Shown here in pieces: positions 9,968 to 21,600 of a stretch of DNA of 38,262 nucleotides. Position 1 is the stretch's first letter, and every line of letters starts with the position of its first letter. The stretch is from Pelomyxa schiedti (taxonomy: Eukaryota; Evosea; Pelobiontida; Pelomyxidae). The notes under the pieces were generated by a model that was not told the DNA's origin, did not search any database, and saw only the letters and a program-made list of their open reading frames with translations. The stretch spans positions 1-38,262 of the forward strand of contig JAHLWZ010000870.1 of NCBI GenBank assembly GCA_020536535.1, in the 5' to 3' direction. The position numbers were made by a program, and so were the translations under genes.

Positions 9968-11242
9968 ATGTGTATTTGTGATCCGGCGTATAAGGATGGC
10001 TATGCTGCTGTTGATTGGATTATGACTGCGTTCCATGACTGCGTCTACACCCCAATGGACGAGGCGGCTTTCTTTTTTGGTCTGGCCAACATTGGATTCT
10101 GGTTGTTTGCTCAAGTACTTTCCGACTTCACTCTAAATGTGTTTACTTCTGAATAAAATTTGCCCATTACTCGTTTTTGTTGTCTGATATGGATAGGTTC
10201 TTCCCGCTTCTAAAAATTGTTTACTTGTAGATACCACAAATCATAAGAACTTTCATGGTGAGCAGTGCTGAGGCTATCTCTTTCATTTTCATTTTCACTT
10301 GGTTGACTGGAGATATCACAAACCTTCTTGGATGTGTCCTGACTCAACAATTACCAACGCAGACCTACACTGCAGTTTACTTCTGCATTGTGGATAGCAT
10401 CATGATGTCACAATGGACCTTCTATAACATCCGTGACTGGAGAAGAAAGAAAAAAGCTGCTGCAGCTGGAAACGATGGCAAAGGAGGCGACCCCCCAAAA
10501 CCTGAACCAACACAAAAAACCCCACTCCTCCTGATCCTACTATTTGGCATGGTTGGTCTGAGAATTGTCTCCTCAATCGCACTCTCTCCGCATTCTCTAG
10601 CAACAGCAACAGCAACAACCACATCATTCATTTCCCACACACAACCAGTAGTGCATCAAACCAGAACAATTCTCGGACTGGAATTTGGTGCAGCTGCCAG
10701 TGGCGTAAGTTCAACTTTGCAATCCGCATTATCAAGCATTTTCAGCAATAGCAGCAGCACTGCAGAAGACATCTGCAATGAGGACGTCACTCTCGGTCTC
10801 ACACGCCGCATCCTTGGGGACATTTGCGCCTGGACTTCTGGATGCTTGTACTTCTTTGGGCGTATTCCTCAGATTTACCATAACTGGAGGCGGAAGAGCG
10901 TGGAGGGGCTGTCCCCGTTTATGTTCGCTACTGCGGCTTCGGCAAATATGTGTTATGGATTGTCAATCGTACTCATGAAGATGGATTGGACCTCTGCCGA
11001 GTTTTGGGAGAATGTTTTCCCGTATGTAACAAAACAAATACTAGATAGCAATGAAGATATAAAAAATAAATAGTGGAACAAAATGTGGCGAGAATTACTT
11101 TCTAACCAAAACAACTAGATACATCCTTGGGAGCTGGTTCACAATGATTTGGCAATTGGTGGTTCTCTGCCAGTATATCTACTACAGTGTATGGCTGAAA
11201 CGCCGCAAATACAAACAACTCCAAGTAAATCCAGATTGCTAA
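9968..11242 (+). CDS. PQ-loop transporter, SLC66A1/Ypq1-type lysosomal cationic amino-acid exporter (3 exons, 353 aa)
   Basis: Seven-helix membrane protein that in animals and fungi exports lysine and arginine from the lysosome or vacuole. Exons 9968-10114, 10231-11021 and 11119-11242 join in phase. The first PQ-loop is seen as FAQ-IPQIIRTFM at the exon 1/2 junction, followed by the family signature FTWLTGDITNLLG. The second PQ motif is YFFGRIPQIYHNWRRKSVEG, followed by a helix carrying ANMCYGLSIVL and then ILGSWFTMIWQLVVL. The cytosolic loop between the two halves is a disordered Lys/Pro/Thr-rich insert (about residues 110-230) typical of this subfamily. I do not see a clear dileucine sorting signal at the C-terminus (tail VNPDC). 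Confidence 0.88.
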
Positions 11243-11717
11243 GAACCCCCACAAGGAATAAACTATTTTTATGTTGCCATCAACACAATACGAAAGTACT
11301 TCGTTTGTTTTCACACCCCAAGCCAGGCTCTAAATTTACCTTTTTCTCCTTGTCGCGTCTACTAATGAGAAGGAAAATCCCGTAAAGTACTGTAATCGCG
11401 TGTCACTTGTGCACATTTTTTGGCAGGCCGACGTTTCTGTGGAACAAAGATGCAGTCTTAGAAGCTTCTCAAAAATATTTTTTTCCTTTATAACTTTTGA
11501 ACGGTAGGCAGTCAAAATATTTAAAAAATAAAACAAAGAAAAAAATCCCGATAAAGAAAAAAAGTAGGCAGACACCGAGGTAGGCGGTCGTGTTTTTTTC
11601 TCACACTTGCGTTGGCAAAAAAAGCGCGTTTATGTTTTGTTGTGATATCGTTCCATGTGTATCTTATTTGTTTTCCTAATGCCCCTTGAACAGGTTTTGA
11701 CTTGATAGACAACGTAA
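11243..11717. other. Intergenic region, AT-rich
   Basis: This 475-bp gap is the longest in the window. Short open frames exist on both strands but none has exon signals or recognisable composition. AATAAA-like and poly-T/poly-A runs fit 3' end processing of the transporter gene and the upstream region of the radical SAM gene. Nothing else is visible. Confidence 0.5.
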
Positions 11718-14335
11718 ATGGCATCCACAACTAGAACACCTGAGTTCGATTGCATTGTGTTGGCTGGTCTTTGCAGGTTTGGAATCTTGCTTTGCTCACA
11801 CACTCTGTTTTTTTGTGCCTGACTCCTACACCACAGTGACGCTAGTGACGTGGCCGGTGCTGAGTTCAGGAAGCATGGAATGCTCTATGTCGGTGTGTAG
11901 TGTTAGCCCAAACAATGTGATCGGTCCTCTAATGGTAACGATGTAGACTCATACCAAGCTTCGATCCCGTTTTTGCGTGAGTACTTCAGAATGCACAGAG
12001 ACGCTGGAAAAGCAGCAGAGGCCGCTCATCACACTCAAGAAAAGATGATGACCCTCGCTGGTCCTTATTTACAACAGTTCTTGCAACGTGCTGGGTATGG
12101 CTGTCCTTTTGTTTTCTTTTGGTTCGTGATTGACGATATGCGCAGTTACAAGACTGCTCTGGTGCCACACATGGAGCCTGGTTACTTCCAAGAAATTAAG
12201 GACCTTCTGCTGCGTGGAACCAAGTACGTGATCATATCTACTTCGTTTGTGTATGCCACAGAGCTCCTGGGTATGCCGGCCACACTTTCTGGTGATTCAT
12301 TGATTTAACTTTTCTTAGCAATGGTTGCTGGATTTGTGAAGCAAATTGCCCCTGAAGTGACCATCATTGCTGGTGGAATCTTTGTAAGTTCCCATCTGCA
12401 ATTATACCGCACTTAATCTTTGTCAGATATACAAGTCCTACAGAGTGAAGTTGCTTGTCGATCAAGGTGAATACAACATGGATTACATCCAGACCTACGA
12501 TAGTGAAACGCAGCAACTGTTCATGTACGATAAGCATCTCCCAGTGGACATCTACGTAGTAAACATACGAGGAGAGAATACACTCCTGCAAGTTCTCGCC
12601 AAGCTCAACGCCAATCAGCCGTGGAATACTCTGGACAACCTTGCCTGGTACGAGAACGGTTGGCACTTCTCCAATATCCAGGAGGAGCCCTATGCGCCTA
12701 TGGTCATGGACTGGAGCAGAGTGGTTACCAATGACTGCAGGTGCTTCTTACCGGTTCAAGTCGCTCAGGTATCTCGGATTTCCTCATTAATTCCTGGCTC
12801 ACAGCTGATTTCGCATTTTCCCAGGGGTGCCCATTCCAGTGCATGTTTTGCGATTTTGGAGATTTGCACTCTAAGAACTTCCGCCACAGCATCGAGAGCG
12901 TTCTAGCTGTTTGTGCTACAGTGCCTCTTGTTGATGGATACAGGCGAATTTTCTTCACTGATGACAAGTAACCACCCATCAATCTTACCAATCCCTCTCA
13001 CCAATGACACTAGCCTGTTTATGACAAAGAAATCCGCCAAGGAGATTTGCCAGATGTTCATCGAGGTACCTCCTTTCCCAATCCCACCTTCAAGAAATCT
13101 TATCAAACAACAAAAAACCACCAGTCCGGGTTGCACCTTCGCTGGCAGTCTTTCCTCCGCGCCAATTCCATCGACGATGAAGTGGCCGAGCTTATGGCCA
13201 AGTCAGGGTGCATCAAGGTGCTGATTGGTGTGGAGTCTGGGCACGACGACCAGCAGCGCCGAATTGGCAAGTACATTGGCAGGTCGCACCTTCTGTCGGC
13301 CCTGTCTGCCCTCAACAGGAATGGAATTAGCACATTCATGACATTCTTGTGCGGCTTCCCTGGTGTGCCAGTGGCTTGCTTCCAAATGTCAATTGAGGGG
13401 AACTAACACCACTCCCATTTTCTCTCAGGCGAATGCGCCGAGACCGTGCAGGCTACTATTGATGTGCTCAATGACGTGCCTTGCGACGGACCTGCTGTGA
13501 ATGAATACTGCGTCTTCAAGTTTGCAGCTCTGCCGTTGTCTCGCATTTCTCTGCCAAAGAACCGCGCAAGGTACAACCTCCAAGGAGGATTCCTCACATG
13601 GAAGCACGACACAATGAACTCGGACGAAGTTGGCGCATACTTGGTAACATATATCCGCTTCGATTCCTTGCGCTGTATTAACACCCTTCCAGAACCAGAT
13701 TGCAACCTCAGTCAAGGTTCAAGTCACTCCCCACTATGGAGATGAGTCATACTTCTTGGAGGATCCGTTCCTCACAATGGAGCAGCACAAAGTGAGTGGA
13801 TTTCTTTTCTTTCTTATCCTGCTCACCTTGTTGTGTAGCAAGTTGTGCAGCTGAGAAACAAGATAATGAGGGTTCGCGAAGGCCGCCTTACAGAAGATGA
13901 AGGAAGGCTGTGGGATGAGTTGGAAGCCGTGTTTGTGGCCTCTGGCGGTCGAACATCACCTCCACCAATGCTTCCTCCCTCTGGATCCCCTGACCCTGTG
14001 GTGGAAGAAGCTCCCGTTTCCACAGATTCCGCTTCCGCAGCCCCCCCTGGTGGTAAGAGGTACATGAGGCTGAAGCCAAAGGAGCTGCAAATGCTGATGG
14101 CAGATCCTTCTGTTGCTCTGAAGATCAAGAAGGATCCCCTTGTTTGGAAGAAAATCCGCAAACCCCGCACACTAGGAAAGCTTATGCAGGCTGCTCTTGG
14201 TACCAATCTCATTCTCATCCCTTTATCCACAACCCCAAACCTAACACAAAACTAGACCCAAGCCGATACGAGAGGGACCCACAGTTGGCTGCTCTTGTGG
14301 AACGCCTCAAGGAACTCACAGGGATTGGTCTATAG
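11718..14335 (+). CDS. Radical SAM enzyme with N-terminal cobalamin-binding-like domain (13 exons, about 660 aa)
   Basis: Exons: 11718-11776, 11837-11892, 11947-12094, 12146-12270, 12319-12383, 12427-12768, 12825-12967, 13014-13065, 13125-13362, 13429-13643, 13693-13791, 13839-14199, 14256-14335; all phases agree. Residues about 1-150 resemble the Rossmann-like B12-binding domain of class B radical SAM proteins (TKYVIISTSFVYATELL, then APEVTIIAGGIF), but the cobalamin-coordinating DxHxxG motif is absent. The radical SAM core starts with GCPFQCMFC, the C-x3-C-x2-C cluster motif (Cys 267, 271, 274). It continues with FFTDDNLF (typical strand 2), IKVLIGVESGHD and FMTFLCGFPG. The C-terminus carries a Pro/Ser-rich linker and a basic helix-rich tail. 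Relatives are mostly bacterial methyltransferases and rearrangement enzymes; the substrate cannot be predicted. Transfer from bacteria followed by intron gain is an inference. Confidence 0.85.
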
Positions 14336-14493
14336 TCCTCAAACAATTTTGTAAGAAAAAAAAGGGAATAAGAAAATTACTTTTTATTTATTATATTTTT
14401 CTTCACAAGTCTTTCTTTGGTTTTCCTTGTTGTGTGGTGCAATAATGGAGATGAAGTGAGAGGAAAAAGAACGCTGGCAACAGCAGATGGTGC

Positions 14494-15344
14494 TTAGGTA
14501 CGGAAAAGAAATTCCTCAAACTCAGCCACAGAAGAAAATACTCCATCGCAGTTTGCTGCCATGTATTGTTTGATTGTTGGTATGGAGTGTGCCCACATGG
14601 CGCCGGCAGCCCAAGCACCTGCTGTTTTGGCCATGGTTATCCCTGGTGAGAGGTCATCTAGAACACAGACATCCGCTGGGACAACATTGAGTTTGGCACA
14701 CAAGTCGTGGATGGGCCAAGGATCTGGTTTATTCTTGCCGGAGGTAAGGTAGGCATAGACTAAATCAGGTTTAAATCCCACAGAGTCATAGTGGCGGCGT
14801 ATCTTTGGGAATTTTATGAAATTAGATGCAGTTGGTAACCAGTTAATTGGGAAACCTGGTCCTCCTCGCTGTGAGAGGAAACAACAATGTAGCCTCCCTT
14901 CTCTCTAAATTTTCTAAGCATGTCCAGGAAACCGGGGAAGAATGATGGAGTTAGCCTTGTTGTGTAAGATCTCCATATCTCGTATTCCAGAACTTTTTCC
15001 TCTGTTGAAGGTTAGTAGAGGGAATGTGAGATTGACCCCAATATATATAATGTGCACAATATATTCAAGCTGTTCAGTGCAAACCGTTTTGTTACGAACC
15101 AGGTGTCATGTTTAGGCTGTTCAGGAAAACACTGATGCCAGGACTGTGATTCTGCAGAAACCATTCTTCGAGCGTAGTGCAGTGGTCAGCAGGCCTCGCT
15201 TTGTTCTGTAGAAACTCAAAAACGAGAAAAAAAGGGGGGAGGAAAAAAAACCATGAACTCCACGTGAGCTGGCCAATGAATGTGAGTAGTACTGTCGACT
15301 GCCGTATCGTCGTGGTCCACAACAAGGACTTTAAACCGCAGCAT
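14494..15344 (-). CDS. HAD-superfamily hydrolase (4 exons, 217 aa)
   Basis: Minus-strand exons 15344-15252, 15205-15100, 15001-14856 and 14802-14494 join in phase. All HAD motifs are present: motif I VVDHDDTAVDST (DxD intact), motif II VVSSHSEED, motif III Lys in SGKNKPDPWP, motif IV VLDDLSPG. A helical C1-type cap separates motifs I and II. The length and the intact DxDxT make a phosphatase or phosphoglucomutase-like role likely. It is a different branch from the HAD gene at 4527 (only the motifs match), so this is not a local duplication. The start at 15344 gives a hydrophobic first strand (MLRFKVLVVDHDD) immediately before motif I, as usual for this fold. Confidence 0.85.
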
Positions 15345-15581
15345 CTCCGGTGCACTGACACCAACAAAGAAAACCAGATCGGCAAAATAAACAGGAATCT
15401 ACAAAACCGGAGATCTGATGGAACACACAACAACCGACCCCTTCAAGTTGTGACAAGTACTTACTAGTTCACTGCATTTTTTCTTGCTTTGTTCTTTAAG
15501 TGTAATACCACTTGGCATAATTGACAACCGAAGAGGAGATCTTTTGGCGATCGCCATTTCATTACTAATAACATAAAGGGG

Positions 15582-17411
15582 ATGCGCATCCTTGTGGCGA
15601 CAACTCCACCGGCCCAGCCTGCTTCATCTGCGTCCAGCACAACTACTTCGGGCTTAATCTCTGATGTGAACAGCCAACGACAGCAGCAGATGCCCCCTGT
15701 TGGGAATGGCGCTCCTTCGACTGTAACAGCTGTCGAGATTCCAACTACTACTACTTCTACATCAACCACCACTTCTACATCCTCGAGCGTCGTTGGTTCA
15801 CAACAAGCAGCCGACGGCGGGACGAACAATTATGATGCTCACACTGTGCGCCTTGTAAACCCATTCATTGTGAATACTCACAGGCAGCAACAAACCAACT
15901 CTGCTCCACTTCCGAGAACTACTATGAACAACTCCATTGCAAACAATGTAAACAATGTCTTCATTAACACACCTTCAATCAGTCCTCCACATGTTGTTAA
16001 CACTAGTGCATCCTCGGCGGCACGTGGATCTGTTCCTCCAGCTCCAAATGTTTTGCCAAGGATATCTCCACTTCCCGGAAACGTTGCTCCTCCACCGATA
16101 CCCTCGCAGCACATAGCACCACAAGAACTCCCTTGCATATCGCCTCAATCTACTGAGCGGTCTGCAGCTCTTCATCACCCCTATAAACGAACGGTACCCT
16201 ACCCCTAAAAACTATTTGAGTGACTCTGTAAACCTCTATAATGAACTAAATCAAGATACAACATCGCCAACCACACAATTGGTCACAGGAGGAAGAGGAG
16301 GGCCACAATAGTGATGATGAAGTGCAAGGTGCTGGGCGTGTAGCTTCCACGCAGCTTCAGGTGCGTATCTTTACTCAATTGTACTGTAACGTGCTCACTT
16401 CTACAGATGGATGAAGAAGGATACGAGGCAATTATGAAAAAACATGGTTTCATTGTTAGAAAAATGATAGGCGATGGCAATTGCCTTTTCAGAGCTATAG
16501 GTTTGGAACGAGATCTATATAACGAAGAGGACTCATTTTCCTGTAGCTGATCAAGTTTACGGTGACCAAGATTTTCATGAATTTGTGAGGGAGCAATGCA
16601 TGAATTACCTCGTAATTCTCTTGTAATGCTCTTCATTGCTTATAGAGCCATTTTTTCCCTCCAAAGGAAGCTGAACGTGATCACTATTCACAGTATATCA
16701 CTGAAGATTTTTCGGAATATATCCGCAGGAAGAGAAAATTACATGAGTTTGGAAATCACATAGAGCTTCAAGCATTTGCTGAGATGTATAATAGACCCAT
16801 TGAGCTTTTCTGTTACAGCACTGGTAAGGAAAGCCATTGTAAGGTTATGTGACTTTTTTTTTAGAGCCGATCAACATTTTTCATGGAACTTACACCACTG
16901 AGAACCCTCCTATGCACCTCAGCTACCACTATGGCTGCCACTTCAATTCCGTGTTTGATCAAGCAAATCCTGCTGTTGGTGTCGGACTCGGCCTTCCGGG
17001 TTACAACCCCGCTGTATGCTAATACGATCTCCACAGCACCTCTAACTTCCTCTATAGGAAGATGACAAAAAGTTGATGGCTTCCGTGGCAACAGCCAGTG
17101 AGCAAGACCACCTCGAGTCACTTCTTGTGCAGAACACGCTAAAGGCATCAGAGCTGGACTCTGTGGACGACGATATCGAGACAATGGCCAAGACACTATC
17201 CCGGGAGCAGTTCATTGCTGACCTATGCAGCCACATCACTGTCCCCTCACACCTCCAAACTTCTTCTTCTTCTGCAGCACCCACAACACCATGCACAAAC
17301 ACCAACACAACTTCCACAACAGACCCCAACCCTACTACTCAGTTTGATGCGGACGCAATTGCGAGACTTGTTGCTGCATTCACGTCGGCTCAAGGCTCGA
17401 ACCGCTCCTGA
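15582..17411 (+). CDS. OTU-family deubiquitinase, OTUD5-like (7 exons, 507 aa)
   Basis: Cysteine protease that removes ubiquitin chains. Exons 15582-16193, 16289-16360, 16407-16500, 16547-16611, 16646-16823, 16865-17013 and 17058-17411 join in phase. The first 228 residues are disordered (Thr, Pro, Ser, Gln, Asn). The OTU domain spans about 229-385: [13 protein letters not shown] with catalytic Cys 254, then [60 protein letters not shown], and catalytic His 366 in GCHFNSV. The segment [12 protein letters not shown] after the domain and the later helix SREQFIADL match human OTUD5 (DUBA) in order and spacing, so orthology is likely. OTUD5 needs phosphorylation just N-terminal to its OTU domain; whether this protein does is unknown. 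Confidence 0.88.
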
Positions 17412-17517
17412 GTCACAATTCCCGCCCCACAAATCGCGTTTGTGCAAGTAAATCTGGAGATCTGTCCGTGGAGTTCTTTCGTTTTTCGAAAGAGTGATCA
17501 AAAAAAATTAAAGAAAA

Positions 17518-18642
17518 ATGGGGCACAAAACCGCGTTTGTGTCCGTTGTGTGCTCGGTGCTGGTTTTCTGTTTTGTTTCCTCAGTGAGTGGAGGTGCGCC
17601 GGCCCACAATCCTTTTTGGGGCCTTACTGAAACGTTGTTTATGATGTTATTGCAGAGTGCCCTGATTCCTGCCCCTCATGGTATGTTGGTGACGACTATT
17701 GTGATATAGTCTGCTGGAACGAGGAATGCGATTGGGACGGTGGAGACTGCAGTATGTTTTTCTTTCCTTGTTTGTTGCTATGGTTTGAATAACTAACACC
17801 TACACCTTCAAGCACACGATGACATGTGCGATTTTCGATGTTTGGAGGCTATGGTGGGCAACGGCGTGTGCGACTATTTTTGCATGATTTCGTCCCTGTG
17901 CAACTGGGATAACAGTGACTGTGGTCAGAACTTGAAAGTTTATCTAGAAGACACCTAACTGTATGCCAGTGTGTGATATCAGCGAATGTCCCACGAGCTG
18001 GCCCGGCGATGGCTTTTGCGATCACAACTGCGATGTGCCCGAATGCCAATACGACGACAACGACTGTATTTCTTTATTTTTACTAGCTGCCGCGCTTACC
18101 TGAAGAAAAACAGGTTGTTACGCCTGCCCTACAGATTGGATAGGCGACGGGCTCTGTGATGAAAGCTGTTTTGTTCCCGAGTGCTCCTACGATTCTTTCG
18201 ACTGCCGTATGTACCAAAACAAATACACTTACCTCTGTGTACTTTTTTTTTTTTTTAACTCTCTCACATTGCCACAACCAGAATGTGACTCTTCGTCCTG
18301 TCCAATACATTGGCTTGATGATGGGATGTGTGACAGTGCATGCAATAATGTTGGGTGCATGTGGGATATGGGAGATTGTGGATACCATGGTTCTGGTACT
18401 GTATAATCTATCATTCCTCCCTCCCTGCATTGGGATATTCTAAACGCTTTACAGACAACACGGCAGCACTGGGAATAGGACTAGGTGTTACCTGTGCACT
18501 CTTGGCCGTATTTGCCATTTGTTTGGCACTCTTTATCATGACAAAGTAATGTTCCTTCACGACCTGTAATACTTTTAAATTCTGCTTCAGGTACAGGCGG
18601 CCAACTGCTGAAATGCTACCAGCATCTGAAACGATAAATTAA
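17518..18642 (+). CDS. Type I membrane protein with five Notch/LNR repeats (8 exons)
   Basis: The N-terminus is a signal peptide (MGHKTAFVSVVCSVLVFCFV). Five LNR (Lin-12/Notch) repeats follow, one per exon: 17656-17751, 17813-17923, 17970-18065, 18114-18206 and 18282-18395. Each has the six-cysteine pattern ending in W/Y-D-x-x-D-C, for example CDWDGGDC, CNWDNSDC, CQYDDNDC, CSYDSFDC, CMWDMGDC; the Asp residues bind calcium in known LNRs. A single membrane helix (GLGVTCALLAVFAICLALFI) is in exon 18455-18545, and the last exon 18591-18642 encodes a short cytosolic tail. All introns flanking LNR exons are phase 1. No EGF, RAM or ankyrin region is present, so it is not Notch. The role may be calcium-dependent adhesion or shedding, which is a guess. 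The exact first donor (17584 or 17588) is not settled. Confidence 0.85.
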
Positions 18643-18675
18643 GTTAATGTGAATTGTTTTTTTCTTTTTTCTTGT

Positions 18676-21600
18676 TTACAGTGTTTGTAACATAATCCAA
18701 GAGACGGTTGGTTTATCCAAGTCTCTTCCATACCACTGATACTGATAAATTGGTTCCCTATGTGACCTTGGCTTCTGTGCCGTTTTAGGGTCCTTTGCCA
18801 CAACCCTAACAAGCAGCCTCCTTCTCAAAACAGGTTGTTCTTGCTGCACCTGATAAGCAATATTCAGCTTTGGAAGACTGAGGTCAGGCCTCCACTGAAC
18901 AAGCATGTCACAAGGGAAAAGTGATGCCATTGTGCGCTCTAGCTGAAAAGGAGGCTCTGTGACCCTAATGGCACTTTTGGGAAAATCCGGGTTGATGTTG
19001 AAGCTGACTGAGGAAACTATCTGGCCGGAATAAGGACCCCGTCCCACAACGCTGAGGAACGCGGTGATTGCATACCGGCCTACGTCGTCGGCCCGCTTTG
19101 CGGTGTTACCGAATTCCAGAATCAGGTGGAATTCGCCGGGAAGAAGCGGCCGTGGAAGGGGTACTTTTGTAATTGTGGTCGTGCTAGTGCTTGGTGTAGA
19201 ATTCGTAGTTGAAGATGATGTTGTGGTTGTGGGATTGTTTGATGTTGAAGGTGAGGGAGCTTCCAGAGACTGAATGTGAGGTTGGGGACAGAGGGCAACG
19301 GGACAGTCCTTTGGATTTATTCCGAGGGACCACAGGCCGCACTTTGCACATAGTAAGTGCCGGCAGGGGCTAAGTCTGAGCCAAGGGGAAAATTCCACTG
19401 GGCTGATGGCTGTGGTTGTGGGGGATTGTGTGTTTTTCTTGGGTGGAATTCTTTGTTCTGTGGGAATTCCAGTCCGCTTTGGTGGATTCGTTACGGGTTT
19501 GGAAGTTGAAGTGGTGGTAGTGCCAGATTTTAAAGGTGGAGCTGTAGGCTTGTAAGTTGGTATTGGGTTCCTGGACGATTCAGTGTTGGTTGTTTGGGAA
19601 ATGTATCCTGGTAATCGGGCAGCGATTTCCTTTCCACAAGCGTGGCAATGAGTTTCTGCAGCTTCAGCAACGAGTCTATTTTCTCTCACTTCTTCACTCT
19701 CTACGTCTTCCTTTGTTTCCTCCTCAGCAAACAGGTCAACTTCCCTGCATTTCCGCAATTCCTCAGCTGCAGCTCTTTCACATTCAACTTGAAATTGGAA
19801 TGCACTACAATCCGGAGCATTAAGCCCGGATTTTCCTTCTTGAATCGGAGCCCATTGGTCATTATACGGCCACTCTCGGTCGAACGGTGTCATCCACGCC
19901 AGTATACCACCACAATCTTGCACAGTAGCAGGTAAAGTGGCTTGTTCAGAGAAAGAACAACTATCGTGTTCCTGAAACATTTGGAGTAGAATTTTCCATA
20001 AATTCTGTCCGTTCCAGTACGGCTCTCGGGATCTTGTATATTCGTAGTAATGGCAGCAAGGTAAAATCCTTTTTACAACTCTCCCCACGGACACAGGATG
20101 GCCGAGATCATCTGTATCATAAACGAGTAAGGTCGGTTGTTGTATTACCGAGAATCTCTTTGGATCATGTGTGACAGGGTCCATACCAGCAAGATACTTG
20201 GTTATGGCAGGGAACTCTACTACAGCGTTGAAAGAAGAAGCCGTTCCCTGTGATGAACCCATCAGCAGGTGCGCTTTTTTGTGTCCTGTGGCCGCAAGAC
20301 ATTCGGTAAGAAATAATCCAGGATAAGATCGTATCGTTTGTCTATTTCCTGGTGACCTCCCATAACCGGGGCAGTCTATCTGTACAATGCAAAAAGGTAA
20401 AGTTTTTCTGTATGCCTCCAGGAGCTGAAGTGAAAGTTGGTTCCACCAAATTGACGAATTTTCAGGCCCGGATCCATGAATGAAAAGAAGTACCGGATTT
20501 GCAAGGTCCCCTGCCACTCGGGCAAAAACTTTCCCGTAAGACGATGTGGAAATCCAGCATGTTCTTCTCCTCCAAGCTACCTCTGGGTCAGGATAGTCTC
20601 CAGAGACTTGACCAACATCAAGCTCCTCCACTCGCTCAATGGAAGTGAGTGAGGTTACGTTTTTTATTGCTTTTGCAGCTGAAGCTCTTAGCAATGTACT
20701 ATACGTCTCAGCGGTATTCTCTATGGCCGGACTAACATGCGCAAAGAAAATTGTGTGGGAGGAACCCCCCAGTGAATCTTGCAGGAGCCTAGTAAGCACA
20801 GAGTCCCGGTATGGAATGAAAGATTCACCCTTGACAATTGAGTCAATGACTCTGTGCAGAACAAGAAGATCGGAGTTTATCTGCACCGCTTGCGTGAAAG
20901 TAACGCCGGTGGCATGCGACCTATTTACATCCTCACTTCCTGCCAAATCCACCAGATTGATCTTGCTGATGAAGCACTTAACCCTCCCTTTTACTCGGCG
21001 TGGGTCATTGCTTCCGTCCGTAGCAGCGACGGGAATTGGTACTCGCTTCTCCACATGAAGAGTGAAAATGGCGTGAGAGCGTGAGCTGTATTCGTTCAAA
21101 TCAGTTGATGCCGTGGCTCTCTGTTTCACTCCTTTGGAAATAGCATCCAGAACTTGCTCAGATGTCTCCACAACAATCTCAGTTGCTCCAACAATCTTTA
21201 CTGCATTCCCAGAAGTCGCACTAGCACCAGATTCGTGATCCGCGCAAATCTTGAGCTTGGAACGGGATTCCTTTCGCGACAAGAGATCAAACACTTGTCC
21301 GTTGTAAATCTCCACAAAGCTGGCTCTGACCTGAAACTGCACATTGACATTAGCGGCAGCACTAGCAGATTTTGACCCGGTCCCAGTCTCAGGTACATGC
21401 GAACTAGATTGGGCTAGTGTAGATTCGTGAATGAGAGAAAAAAGTAGCCTGGCGGAGCGCGGAATCACTCCCATCATTGCGGGATGCAGGCTCAGGGTGC
21501 CACCGGGGCCCAGCATCGTGTGAGTTTTCCCGCTGGCGGTTTGCCCATAAGCGAATAACGTCGCGTTGTAGCCTTCGACTGCACGGCGGACGAGGTGAGC

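Noticed and set aside
17584-17655. Reading through the first LNR-gene intron (frame stays open to 17709)
   Set aside because: The open frame misses the first LNR cysteines; splicing with a phase-1 join restores the repeat and matches the other introns.
20040-20600. Separate gene for the hydrolase part of the kinesin fusion
   Set aside because: No stop, splice site pair or start context separates the motor from the hydrolase; the frame is continuous through both.
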